Shown here: in pieces, positions 54,830 to 63,894 of the stretch
Position numbering within the stretch: the stretch's first letter is position 1
Layout of the letters: every line of letters begins with the position of its first letter
Source: Acidobacteriota bacterium
Lineage (GTDB): Bacteria; Acidobacteriota; Polarisedimenticolia; J045
Length of the DNA stretch: 64,000 nt
Direction: 5' to 3'
Assembly (NCBI GenBank): GCA_030949985.1
Contig: JAUZRX010000028.1
Span: 1 to 64,000 of the forward strand
Position numbers and translations under genes: made by a program
Notes under the pieces: generated by a model
Database searches by the model: none
Told to the model about the DNA's origin: nothing
Seen by the model: the letters and a program-made list of their open reading frames with translations, nothing else

Positions 54830-57097
54830 TCACTCCGCCTGGACATCCATACGCTGCAACCGATGGTCCACCAGTCGACCCAACGCGGTCATGGCCCGCT
54901 CGGCGGTGGTGAAGGTCGGCACGCCCCCCTCCTCGAGGGCCTCGACAAAGGCGTTGTACATGGTTCCGGCGTTGACCGAGACCACCACGGGCTTGTCGTG
55001 CCGGCCGGCCTGGCGGACGATGCGGATCGCCAGGTTTTCGCGATCGCGCTCCATCTCCTCGGGCTTGGTGTGCAGGGCCACGGTGTGAGGTACCACCGAG
55101 ATGAACAGGGCATGCACACCGGGATCCTCGAGGGTCAGTTCGATACAGCGCTCGAAGGTGGCGTCGTCGGCCATCGGCGTCAGGTCGAGAAAGGGCTGGA
55201 CCGAGACGAAGGGGGGCAGGGCCTGGCGGAGCTGCCGGGCGGTGGCCCCGGAAAACTCCACCAGTTCGAGCCGACCGATGTTGTCCGCCGCGTAGGTGCT
55301 CTCGAAGCCCGCGTTGACGACTCCTGCCACCCGCCTTCCGCCGATCTTCTTGCCGCCCATCAGCGAGAAGGTCTTGAGCAGATCCTTGTGATCGAGAATG
55401 TGGTCGGCCACGATGGCGCCGGCCTGCTCCATGGCCGCCAGGGCCACCTTGTAGTCGCCGGTCATCGACGCCGTGTGGGAGGCCGCGGCGCGGGAGCCGG
55501 CGTCGGTGCGCCCGGCCTTGTAGACGATCACGGGCTTGGCCGATCGGCGCACCGCGTCGAAGAATTTGCGCCCTCCCGAGGGCTTGAACCCCTCGATGTA
55601 AACCCCGATCACGTCGATCGCGGGATCCCGGTCGAAGTAGGCCACCAGGTCGCCGGGATCCACGTCGAGCTGGTTGCCGTAGCTCACCACCACCCGCGGG
55701 TAGATCGCGCTCTTGAGCTTGTCCAGCTCGGAGACGCCCAGGGCCCCACTCTGGGTCAGCAGGGCCACGTTGGACTGTTTGCGCGGACGATACTCGAGCT
55801 TTTCTTCGGGGATGAAGAGGGTGTTCAGGCCGGGCCGGTCTTTCACCGGCGCGCGGAAAATGCCCAGGCAGTTGGGTCCCACGATGCGCATCCCGCTCCC
55901 GGCGACCACGTCGAGGATCTGCCGCTCGAGGGTGGCGCCGGTCTGCACTTCCGAAAAGCCGCCGGGGATCAGTACCAGGCCCCGGGCCCCGATCTTGCGC
56001 GCCTCCTCGGCCACCGCGGGGGCCAGTGGCGCGGGCACGCAGACCACCACCAGGTCCACCGGCTTGCCTATCGCCTTGAGGCTCTTGTGGAGCGGATAGC
56101 TCTTGCCGCCGATCACCGCCCGGCCCCCCTTGACGTTGACCAGGTAGAGATCCTCCCGGCCCAGGTTGTGCAGCAGGGTGGCGATGTTGTTGCCCGTCTT
56201 GGTGGTGTCGGTGGCCGAAACGCCCACCACGGCGATGCCCTCGGGCCAGAACAGCGCGTCGAGACCCTCGGGACGGGGACCGGAGAGCAGGTCCAGCCGC
56301 TGCTCGGCGGAGAAGACCTGGGCCAGCCCGTCGATGGCAACCAGCTCACCCTGGTGATCGACCACGAAGGGATTGACCTCGAACTCCGACAGCAACAACC
56401 GGGGCGGGGCCGGGTTGAGGCTCGAATAATGCTCGAAGAGCGCGCTGATCGCACAGATCGCCTCGGCGATCAGGTCGATGTGGCCGCTGTTGCCCTCTTC
56501 CCGGTACTTGCGGGCGATGGCCGTGGTCTCGAGCAGCTCACGGCAAGCCGCCTCCTCCAGGGGCAGCAGGCGCACGTTGGGCGCCGAGAAGTACTTGGCG
56601 AAGTGTTCGGCGTCGGTGCCTCCCTTGCTGAAGGAGATCACCGGGCCGAAGGCCATCGAGACCTTGGCGCCGATCAGCACCTCGTTGCCCAGGTCCTTGG
56701 AGTACTCGACGAATGAGGTCAGCAGGAAGCCCTCGATGCGCGGCGTCGCCCCGGCGAAGTGAGGGTGGGCTTCGACCTCTTCCCGCATCCGGCGCATCGC
56801 TCCGCGGATACGCTCCCGGTCCCGCAGCACGATGCGCACGCCACCCACGCGGGTCTTGTGGGCGATATCCGAGGAGACGACCTTGAGTACCAGCCGCTCG
56901 GTGCCGAACTCGGCCAGCATGCCGGGCTGGAGGGCGTCCGGCTCACGCAGGAAAAGCCAGGTCGGAACCTGCAAACCGAGGGCCTGGAGGATCCGGTAGA
57001 CCTCGGGCTCCAGCAGTCGCTCGCGCCCCTCCGCCATCGCATCGGCCATGACGGCGTCGATTTCCCGAATCTGCCTGTCCGACAGGCGTGCAGTCAT
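54830..57097 (-). CDS. NDP-forming acyl-CoA synthetase, beta-alpha fused (acetate-CoA ligase type)
   Basis: Converts acyl-CoA plus ADP and phosphate to free acid plus ATP, or the reverse. A 755-aa chain. Residues 1 to about 235 hold the ATP-grasp (beta) part, with HKTRVGGVRIVL; from about 285 the CoA-binding domain (EGIAVVGVSATDTTKTGN), then the ligase-CoA domain with the phospho-His541 in SHTASMTGD. The order is beta first, alpha second, reversed from the common alpha-beta fusion. It is the last gene of the catabolic operon (34-bp gap after oah) and could harvest ATP from acetyl-CoA. ATG 57097. Confidence 0.85.
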   Translation of the reverse strand: MTARLSDRQIREIDAVMADAMAEGRERLLEPEVYRILQALGLQVPTWLFLREPDALQPGMLAEFGTERLVLKVVSSDIAHKTRVGGVRIVLRDRERIRGAMRRMREEVEAHPHFAGATPRIEGFLLTSFVEYSKDLGNEVLIGAKVSMAFGPVISFSKGGTDAEHFAKYFSAPNVRLLPLEEAACRELLETTAIARKYREEGNSGHIDLIAEAICAISALFEHYSSLNPAPPRLLLSEFEVNPFVVDHQGELVAIDGLAQVFSAEQRLDLLSGPRPEGLDALFWPEGIAVVGVSATDTTKTGNNIATLLHNLGREDLYLVNVKGGRAVIGGKSYPLHKSLKAIGKPVDLVVVCVPAPLAPAVAEEARKIGARGLVLIPGGFSEVQTGATLERQILDVVAGSGMRIVGPNCLGIFRAPVKDRPGLNTLFIPEEKLEYRPRKQSNVALLTQSGALGVSELDKLKSAIYPRVVVSYGNQLDVDPGDLVAYFDRDPAIDVIGVYIEGFKPSGGRKFFDAVRRSAKPVIVYKAGRTDAGSRAAASHTASMTGDYKVALAAMEQAGAIVADHILDHKDLLKTFSLMGGKKIGGRRVAGVVNAGFESTYAADNIGRLELVEFSGATARQLRQALPPFVSVQPFLDLTPMADDATFERCIELTLEDPGVHALFISVVPHTVALHTKPEEMERDRENLAIRIVRQAGRHDKPVVVSVNAGTMYNAFVEALEEGGVPTFTTAERAMTALGRLVDHRLQRMDVQAE

Positions 57098-57131
57098 TTT
57101 CTTTCCCTCGATTTTTCCTCGATGATGCCTG

Positions 57132-58262
57132 CTATTCGCGGGGCTTGCCCAGAACCTCGGCGAACACCGCATCGTCCATCTCGCGACCCTCGGCGATGAG
57201 CTGACGGTAACGGATGAAATCGATGGTGTCGGTACCGGTGAGCTTACGGGTGTTGAAGGCGTTGAACCCGAGCAGGGCTTCGTTGGCCATGTTCGCCGAC
57301 AGCCAGTGACGGTTGGGGACCTTCATCATGTCCCAGAAGAAACGCTTTTTCGAACGGATACCGTCGATGGACTTGATCAGGCAGCCGGGGAAGAGATTCG
57401 CCAGTCGCCAGACCACCGAGTCGACCTCCCGGTCGAGCAGTTCGAAGTCGATCTCCCCCTGCTTGAGCAGGGTCTTGGCCTGGCGGGCCGCGTCGCCGGC
57501 TTTGAACTCACCGTAGACGATCTCGCCCTCGTCCACGTAGCGATCGGTGATCACCAGGGGGTTCGCCACGAACCGGCCATCGACCTTGAGCACCCGTTTC
57601 ACCGCGGTGATCAGGCCCTTCATCTTCATCTTGTAGGCACTCCACATCTCGCAGGACACGCAGTTCCACATGGCGTCCTCGATGGAGAGCATCCAGGGCA
57701 GAAAGTCGGTGGATCCGCCGTCGGGAGCCGAGCCGTGGCGCGGGCCGGCCTGACCGAAGACCGCCAGATCGGAAGCCAGGGTGAAATCGCAGGCCATGCC
57801 GATCTCCTGTCCTCCGGCCACGCGCATACCGTTGACCCGGCAGATGGTCGGCTTCTTGCAGCCGAGGATCGCATCGACCATGCCGTTGAAGATGTCCATG
57901 TACTCGCCGTACTCATTGGGGCGACGCGAGTAGTACTCGGCGTATTCCTTGGTGTTGCCGCCGGTGCAGAAGGCCCGATCCCCCACGGCGGTGAAGACCA
58001 CCGCCACCACGCTGCGGTCGAGCGACGCGGTGGAGAACGCCGCCGTCACACCCTTGGCCATCTCGGTGGTGTAGGAGTTGTACTGCTTCGGGTTGTTGAG
58101 GGTCACCCACGCAGTGTAGAGCCCCTCGACCTGACGGCCCCCGGGATCGACCAGGGGACGCTTTTCGTAGATCGTGCAGGGCGCCTGCTCGCCCCAGTGC
58201 TCGGAACCGAAAAGCTGGTGGTCTTTCTTCTGGTGATCCCGGGGAAGCCACTTGATATCCAT
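57132..58262 (-). CDS. oah: 6-oxocyclohex-1-ene-1-carbonyl-CoA hydrolase (ring opening)
   Basis: Adds two waters to 6-oxocyclohex-1-ene-1-carbonyl-CoA to open the ring, giving 3-hydroxypimelyl-CoA. A 376-aa crotonase-fold enzyme of the Oah/BamA family, longer than ordinary enoyl-CoA hydratases. Typical family segments: YTAWVTLNNPKQYNSYTTEM, GDRAFCTGGNTKEYAEYYS, NGMRVAGGQEIGMACDFT, and FGQAGPRHGSAPDGGSTDFLPW. BamA is the accepted marker gene of anaerobic aromatic degradation. AAGGAG precedes ATG 58262. Third gene of the operon. Confidence 0.93.
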   Translation of the reverse strand: MDIKWLPRDHQKKDHQLFGSEHWGEQAPCTIYEKRPLVDPGGRQVEGLYTAWVTLNNPKQYNSYTTEMAKGVTAAFSTASLDRSVVAVVFTAVGDRAFCTGGNTKEYAEYYSRRPNEYGEYMDIFNGMVDAILGCKKPTICRVNGMRVAGGQEIGMACDFTLASDLAVFGQAGPRHGSAPDGGSTDFLPWMLSIEDAMWNCVSCEMWSAYKMKMKGLITAVKRVLKVDGRFVANPLVITDRYVDEGEIVYGEFKAGDAARQAKTLLKQGEIDFELLDREVDSVVWRLANLFPGCLIKSIDGIRSKKRFFWDMMKVPNRHWLSANMANEALLGFNAFNTRKLTGTDTIDFIRYRQLIAEGREMDDAVFAEVLGKPRE

Positions 58263-58295
58263 TGCCTCTACTCCTTCTCGCGTCCTGCTCTTCTT

Positions 58296-59579
58296 TCAGT
58301 GAATCGACTCGAGGACCAGCGCGATGCCCTGGCCGCCCCCGATGCACATGGTCACCACTCCCCAACGCAGCTTGCGCCGCCGCAGGGCGTAGGCGCAGGT
58401 CAGGGTCAGGATCGCTCCCGTGGCCCCCAGGGGATGACCGAGAGCGATGGCCCCCCCCATGGGATTGACCTTCTCGGGGGCGATGCCGAAGTCTTCGAAA
58501 TCCCGGATGCAGGCCAGGGCCTGGGGAGCGAAGGCCTCGTTGAGTTCCACGATGTCCACGTCGCCGCCCCCGATGCCCGCGTTTTCGAGGGCCAGGCGCA
58601 CCGCGGGGACGGGACCCCAGCCCATGATGTGCGGATCGCAGGCCGCCACGCCCATGCCGGCCAGCCGCGCCAGGGGCGCAAGGTTGCGCTCGACCACGAC
58701 ACTCTCTTCGGCGATCACCATCGCCGCCGCTCCGTCCACCACCGCGCTGGCGTTACCCGCGGTGATGATGCCGCCGGCCTCGAAAGCCGGTCGCAGGCGA
58801 CCCATCTTCTCGAGGCTGATACTGTCCATGATGTGGGTGTCGTGGCGCACCTCCACTGGATCCCGCGCCCCATCGACGACGACCTTGACCGGCGCCGTCT
58901 CCTCGTCGAATTGCCCCTCGTCCCGGGCCGTACGGGCCAGTACGTGGGAGCGGTAACCGAAGGCGTCGGCCTCGTCCCGGGTGATCTTGTAGCGCCGACC
59001 CAGTTCTTCGGCGGTGTTGGCCATGGACATCTTGCTGCTCGGATCGTAGAGCCCCATCAACAAGCTGTCCTGCAGGTAGGATCCGGGGGGCAGGGCCCGC
59101 ACGTCCAGCGGCCCGTACTTCTGAACCGCCTCGCCCACCTTGCGGCCGCGATAGCTGTAAAGGATGAAGGGGTACTGCATGCTCTCCGCACCCCCGACCA
59201 CCGTCAACGGGCGACGCCGATCGTGGCGCACGCCGGCGAGCATCATCTCGGCGCCCACCGCCACCGCCTCCGCGCCCGAGCCACAGATCCGCGCCACGGT
59301 CAGGGCGGGCACGTCGTCACCGAGACCGCCGCGCCAACGCATACCCTGGGCGGCGTAGATCGAGTCGCGGTGGCTGTGGGAGGCCATGCCCATCACCACG
59401 TGCCCCACGTCCCGGGGATCGATGGCCGTGTTCTCGAGAGTCGCGGCGATGGCCATACCACCGAGCTGGGTGGTGGAGAAGCGGGAGAACAGGCCCGGCT
59501 CCCGGTTTTGGATCAAAATATCGGCCCGCGGCGTCCGCCGGCCGCCATCGAGGATCATGATCGCGCGCTTGCTGGCCAT
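58296..59579 (-). CDS. Acyl-CoA thiolase (acetyl-CoA C-acyltransferase)
   Basis: Cleaves 3-oxoacyl-CoA with CoA; here 3-oxopimelyl-CoA and acetoacetyl-CoA are the expected substrates. A 427-aa enzyme with nucleophile Cys99 in RICGSGAEAV, LNEAFAPQ, His in GGAIALGHPLGATGA and the second Cys in MCIGGGQG. It follows the fused dehydrogenase gene by 11 bp and precedes oah by 33 bp. Confidence 0.92.
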   Translation of the reverse strand: MASKRAIMILDGGRRTPRADILIQNREPGLFSRFSTTQLGGMAIAATLENTAIDPRDVGHVVMGMASHSHRDSIYAAQGMRWRGGLGDDVPALTVARICGSGAEAVAVGAEMMLAGVRHDRRRPLTVVGGAESMQYPFILYSYRGRKVGEAVQKYGPLDVRALPPGSYLQDSLLMGLYDPSSKMSMANTAEELGRRYKITRDEADAFGYRSHVLARTARDEGQFDEETAPVKVVVDGARDPVEVRHDTHIMDSISLEKMGRLRPAFEAGGIITAGNASAVVDGAAAMVIAEESVVVERNLAPLARLAGMGVAACDPHIMGWGPVPAVRLALENAGIGGGDVDIVELNEAFAPQALACIRDFEDFGIAPEKVNPMGGAIALGHPLGATGAILTLTCAYALRRRKLRWGVVTMCIGGGQGIALVLESIH

Positions 59580-59590
59580 CGTTGCCTCTC

Positions 59591-61558
59591 CTACTCGTGG
59601 AGGAAGGTCGCCGGCACCCGGGGACCGTTCTGGATGAAATTGGTCATGCCGATGTCGTAGTCGACGGTCTTCCTGCAACGGGCGAAGCCCTCGGCCTCGA
59701 CCTCGAGACCCTCGTCCAGGGGCCTGGCCAGGCCCCGCCGGATCACGTCGCAGAGGATCGCGTCGATGGCCAGGGAGCGGTGGCCTATCTCCACGACGGG
59801 AAACGCGGCGGGCACTTCCATGGGCGCGGGATCCACGGGCTCCAGCTTCACCCTGCCCTCGAGGTGGTCGCGAATCAGGGTCATCGCGGCATCCACCACG
59901 GTGGCTCCCTCGACCCCGGCAGCCCAACCCCAGGCGCGGGCCTTGTCGGCACCGATGCTGCGCGCCGAACGGAGCATCTGCACGCCGCGCTCGAAGCCCA
60001 CCAGCCGCGGCAGACGCTGGGTGCCGCCGTAACCGGGGATGATCCCGAGGTTCACCTCGGGCTGACCGAGCACGAGCGACGGACCGACCACGCGACCGTG
60101 GCAGGCCATCGACAGTTCCGAGCCGCCACCGAGCACGGGCCCGTCGACCGCGGCGACGACCGGCGTGCTCATCGCGGCGATGCGGGCCAGCACGCCGTGG
60201 CCGTGGCGGCACTTCGCCGCGGCCTCCTCCGGCGTCTCGAGGGCCGCGAGTTCCATGATGTCGGCACCGGCCAGGGAACCGTCGAAACTGGTCAGCACGA
60301 CCCCTCGGACGCCGTCATCCTGCTCGAGTTCGGCGAAGACCGCGTCGAGTTCCTCCATGGTCTGGTGGTCGAGGGCGTTCTTCACCTCCGGGCGCTCGAT
60401 GGAAACCACCGCCACGTCACCCCGGCGGGAGACCTCCACGTTGCGGCGGAAGGCGGGGAAGCTGCGCTCGCGGATACTCGGCGGCACCTCGAAGCCGGGA
60501 TGGGCCGCGGCGTAGCTCTCGCAGATCTCGGCGACCTTCTGCGGCCCCAGGTCTTCGGCCAGGTCGAGCAGGCCCTTGGCAAAACCCAGGGCCGTGCGGG
60601 TCATCCAGTTCAGCTCGCGGCGCGAGCAGATCTCGTTGTCGGCCACGTAGAAGGTACGAGCCAGAAGCACGGCGAGCATACGATCGAGCACCGTACGGGC
60701 CAGCGCTTCGTCGTGGGAGGGGTCACCGGGATCCTTGGGATCGTGCCAGGGACGGTTGCCCTGGGTGGTGAAGATCTCGGGTGGCGCGAACCACTCACCC
60801 CCTGGAGGGCCCTCCTGCATCAATTTCAGGCATTTGACGTTGAGCAGGTTGCCCCGGGTCAGGTCCATCACCAGGAAGGGTCCACCGCCACCGATGGCAT
60901 CGTTGACGATCTTGTCCACCTGGGCCGGCGTGGCCACGCCTTCGACCACGATGCGGGCGGCCTCGGCGCAGTAGTTGCAAAAAATGTCGTCGGCCGCAAA
61001 GCAGGGAACGTCGGCGGTGACCACGGGCACCTTGCCCAGCCGGCGAAGCATGTCCAACATGCGCCGCTCGAAGGCGGCATCACCCGAGAGCACCACCTCC
61101 ATCGGAAGCGAACGCCAGGCCGGAAAGAATGGATGATTGACGAAACAGCGCTCGGGATGCCTTGCGTTGGCCACGATACGGGCGCGCGGAATACCGGAGG
61201 TGGCGAAACCCACCAGGCAGTCCGGGCCGACCACCGCCTCCAGACTGTCGACAATCGCCTGCTTGGTACCCAGCTCTTCGGTGGCCGCCTCGAGCACGTA
61301 GTCGCACTCCGCCAGGTCAGCGATGTCGAGGGTCGGAACCAGGGCCTTCTCGATGGCTGCCGCCACACGCGGACTGAGTTTGCCGCGAGTCAGCCCTTTC
61401 TTGACGTAACCCCGGATGCGTTCGACACCGGCGTCGAGAGCCTCTTGCCGAATGTCGTGCAGGTAGACCTGGTGGCCGTCGGTCGCCGCCAGCGCGGAGA
61501 CGAAGCCGTAGGCCAGGTCGGGTCCGATGGATCCCGAGCCGATCACGGCAACCTTCAT
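59591..61558 (-). CDS. Fused 3-hydroxyacyl-CoA dehydrogenase / enoyl-CoA hydratase
   Basis: A 655-aa protein, dehydrogenase first. NAD-binding GSGSIG at 7-12, NHPFFPAW catalytic His region, dehydrogenase C-terminal domain about 185-370, then the crotonase domain from about 390 with SLAGADIMELAAL and LGQPEVNLGIIPGYGGTQRLP. This order (HCDH then ECH) occurs in fatty-acid and 4-hydroxybutyrate-type enzymes. Here it can oxidise 3-hydroxypimelyl-CoA and hydrate and oxidise crotonyl-CoA. First gene of the operon; ATG 61558 has AGGAGG. Confidence 0.9.
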   Translation of the reverse strand: MKVAVIGSGSIGPDLAYGFVSALAATDGHQVYLHDIRQEALDAGVERIRGYVKKGLTRGKLSPRVAAAIEKALVPTLDIADLAECDYVLEAATEELGTKQAIVDSLEAVVGPDCLVGFATSGIPRARIVANARHPERCFVNHPFFPAWRSLPMEVVLSGDAAFERRMLDMLRRLGKVPVVTADVPCFAADDIFCNYCAEAARIVVEGVATPAQVDKIVNDAIGGGGPFLVMDLTRGNLLNVKCLKLMQEGPPGGEWFAPPEIFTTQGNRPWHDPKDPGDPSHDEALARTVLDRMLAVLLARTFYVADNEICSRRELNWMTRTALGFAKGLLDLAEDLGPQKVAEICESYAAAHPGFEVPPSIRERSFPAFRRNVEVSRRGDVAVVSIERPEVKNALDHQTMEELDAVFAELEQDDGVRGVVLTSFDGSLAGADIMELAALETPEEAAAKCRHGHGVLARIAAMSTPVVAAVDGPVLGGGSELSMACHGRVVGPSLVLGQPEVNLGIIPGYGGTQRLPRLVGFERGVQMLRSARSIGADKARAWGWAAGVEGATVVDAAMTLIRDHLEGRVKLEPVDPAPMEVPAAFPVVEIGHRSLAIDAILCDVIRRGLARPLDEGLEVEAEGFARCRKTVDYDIGMTNFIQNGPRVPATFLHE

Positions 61559-61835
61559 CACAGTCCTCCTCGTGCTCAATCACCCAAGGCGTGCCACGGC
61601 TACCGTCGAATTTTTTCCTCGATCTCGCAACGGGGTCTTACGGACTTCACGCCCGAGTTACTCTTGCCGGTGACAGCCGGATGGAGCGCCCATGATACTC
61701 CGCCGTTCGGCGACCCGGGCATGCCCTTTTCGAGTCCTGCCATCTGGTGAAGACCCCGAGCCCCTTGACCCGACTCCCGCCGCTGGTTTCTCATGGGCGG
61801 CGCGCTCCCGCCATCGACCGCCGAGGAGTTTCCCC

Positions 61836-63080
61836 ATGAACGCCGACAAGCCAGCCATCAAGAAGATTCGTGCCACCGCCGCGATGCGCGAGATCATGGC
61901 CGAGTACTTCCAGCAACTCGACGCCGGCTCCTTGAGCGACCAGGCCAGAATCGCGTGGTGCACGAGCGTGGGGCCCGCCGAGCTGCTTCGCAGCATGGGT
62001 TTTCTCGTCTATTTCCCGGAGAACCACGGCGCTCTGCTCGGTGCCTCCCGAGCCGCCACGGACCTGATTCCCGCGGCCAATGCCCTCGGATATTCGCCGG
62101 ATATCTGCTCTTACCTGACCAGTGATGTGGGTTCGTATCTTCGCAAGAACACGCCCTTGACCCGCGCCTTCGGTATGCGATCGGTACCCCGCCCCGACGT
62201 CCTGGTCTACAACACCAACCAGTGTCGAGACGTGCAGGACTGGTTCGCCTTCTATCATCGCGAGACGGGGGCGCCGATGCTGGGCATTCATACGCCCCGC
62301 AACCTCGACACCATCGACAGCGACCTGCTCGGGAATCTGGCCGGCCAGCACCGGGCGCTGATCCCGCGGCTCGAGGAGATCTCCGGCCGGGCGTTCGACA
62401 TCGATCGGCTGCGTGAGACCGTCGCCGCCTCCTACCGATGCACCCAGTTGTGGAAGACTGTCCTCCGCCTGGCAACCCACCGTCCCTCGCCGATCACCTT
62501 CTTCGACGGAACGATTCACATGGGACCGGCCGTGGTTCTGCGCGGTGATCCACGGGCCGAGCAGTACTACGAGACGCTGATCGCCGAGCTCGAAGAGCGC
62601 ATCGCCAACGGCGTCGCCGCGGTGGAAGACGAGGCGCACCGGTTCTACTGGGAGGGCATGCCCGTCTGGGGCAAGCTGCGCGACCACGCCGAAACCTTTG
62701 CCGCTCAGCGTTCTTGCGTGGTGGCCTCGACCTATTGCAACAGCTGGATCTTCGAAGGCCTGGGCGAGAAGGACCCGTTCATCGGCATGGCCCGGGCCTA
62801 CAGCGAGATCTTCATCGTCCGCTCCGAGGCCTACAAGCTCAAGTATCTCGAGCAGATGATCGAGGACTATGCGATCGACGGCATCATCTTCCACGACGCC
62901 AAGACCTGCCCCAACAACTCCAACAACCGCTACGGGCTGCACCAACGGTTGACGGAAAAGCTGGGTGTCCCCCATGTGGTGATCAACGGCGACCTCAACG
63001 ACCTGCGCATGTACTCGGAAGAACAGGCCAGGACCCAGTTCGAGGCGCTGATCGAGCAGATCGAGGAGAACGCCCTGTGA
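61836..63080 (+). CDS. 2-hydroxyacyl-CoA dehydratase / benzoyl-CoA reductase-family subunit (HgdB-like), second copy
   Basis: A 414-aa protein of the HgdB/BcrB superfamily, distinct from bcrB and bcrC at 46-48 kb. Cysteines at 42 (AWCTSVGP), 91 (DICSYLTS), 130 (NQCRDVQDW) and 358 (KTCPNNSN) lie at intervals like the four cluster ligands of HadB-type subunits. A fifth Cys is in STYCNSWIF. No obvious second large subunit is beside it: the next gene is the activator and then a CoA ligase. It may be a homodimer (as in double-cubane proteins) or its partner lies outside the window. Substrate unknown. GAGGAG precedes ATG 61836. Confidence 0.75.
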   Translation: MNADKPAIKKIRATAAMREIMAEYFQQLDAGSLSDQARIAWCTSVGPAELLRSMGFLVYFPENHGALLGASRAATDLIPAANALGYSPDICSYLTSDVGSYLRKNTPLTRAFGMRSVPRPDVLVYNTNQCRDVQDWFAFYHRETGAPMLGIHTPRNLDTIDSDLLGNLAGQHRALIPRLEEISGRAFDIDRLRETVAASYRCTQLWKTVLRLATHRPSPITFFDGTIHMGPAVVLRGDPRAEQYYETLIAELEERIANGVAAVEDEAHRFYWEGMPVWGKLRDHAETFAAQRSCVVASTYCNSWIFEGLGEKDPFIGMARAYSEIFIVRSEAYKLKYLEQMIEDYAIDGIIFHDAKTCPNNSNNRYGLHQRLTEKLGVPHVVINGDLNDLRMYSEEQARTQFEALIEQIEENAL

Positions 63081-63892
63081 ACTCTCCCGTGGCCGGGGCC
63101 GTCTTCTGCGGCGTCGACATCGGTGCCAGCGCCACCAAGCTGGTGCTGACCGGGAACGAGGGCCGAGCACTGGCGCGGGTGGTGCGCCACTCGGGAGTGG
63201 ACTATGCCGCCACCGCCGAGGCCTGCCTGGACGAAGCTCTCGAGCAGGCCGGTGTCCAGCGCGAGCGTATCGTGCGGACGGTGTCCACTGGATACGGCCG
63301 GCAGAACGTACCTTTCGCCGACGCCCATCGCACCGAGATCACCTGCCATGCCACGGGCTGCTTCGCCCTGATCGGGCGGGCGATGACGATCATCGACATC
63401 GGCGGCCAGGACAACAAGATCATCCACCTCGACGACCAGGGCCGACGTCGCTCCTTCAAGATGAACCGCAAGTGCGCGGCCGGCACCGGCGCCTTCATCG
63501 AAGAGATCGCGCTGCGCCTCGGCCTCGACGTCAGTCAACTCGACCCCCTCGCGGAACAGGCGGAGCGCACCGTCAAGCTGGGCTCCTTCTGCACGGTTTT
63601 CGCCAAGACGGAGATTCTCGCTCACCTGCGCCAGGGAGAGCCGGTGGAGGGGATCATCCGCGGAGCCTTCGAGTCGGTGATCACCCGGGTCCTCGAAATG
63701 GACACCCTCGAAGGCGAGATCGTCGCCACCGGGGGCGTGGTCGCCCACAACCCGATGATCGTGCGCCTGCTCACCGAGAGGGTCGGGCGCGAAGTGACAG
63801 TGCCACCCCACCCCCAGCTCACCGGCGCGCTGGGCGCGGCCCTGCTCGCCGCACGCCAATCGGCGCCCACCACGCCCGCGACGGAGACCTGA
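63077..63892 (+). CDS. ATP-dependent activator (HgdC/BcrD-like) for the adjacent dehydratase-family enzyme
   Basis: A 271-aa ASKHA ATPase with [4Fe-4S]: GVDIGASATK, DIGGQDNKII, cluster ligands in NRKCAAGTGAFIE and GSFCTVFAKTEI. The GTG start overlaps the previous stop by four bases (GTGA), so it is coupled to the HgdB-like gene and presumably its dedicated activator. As a single small activator (one chain) it is closer to HgdC-type homodimers than to the BcrA/BcrD heterodimer. It is different from bcrA and bcrD at 44-46 kb. Confidence 0.85.
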   Translation: MNSPVAGAVFCGVDIGASATKLVLTGNEGRALARVVRHSGVDYAATAEACLDEALEQAGVQRERIVRTVSTGYGRQNVPFADAHRTEITCHATGCFALIGRAMTIIDIGGQDNKIIHLDDQGRRRSFKMNRKCAAGTGAFIEEIALRLGLDVSQLDPLAEQAERTVKLGSFCTVFAKTEILAHLRQGEPVEGIIRGAFESVITRVLEMDTLEGEIVATGGVVAHNPMIVRLLTERVGREVTVPPHPQLTGALGAALLAARQSAPTTPATET

Positions 63893-63894
63893 CG

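Noticed and set aside
54653-61750. Several 680-780-codon plus-strand frames antisense to the catabolic operon
   Set aside because: All are complementary to well-recognised enzymes (acyl-CoA synthetase, Oah, thiolase, dehydrogenase) and have no family features.
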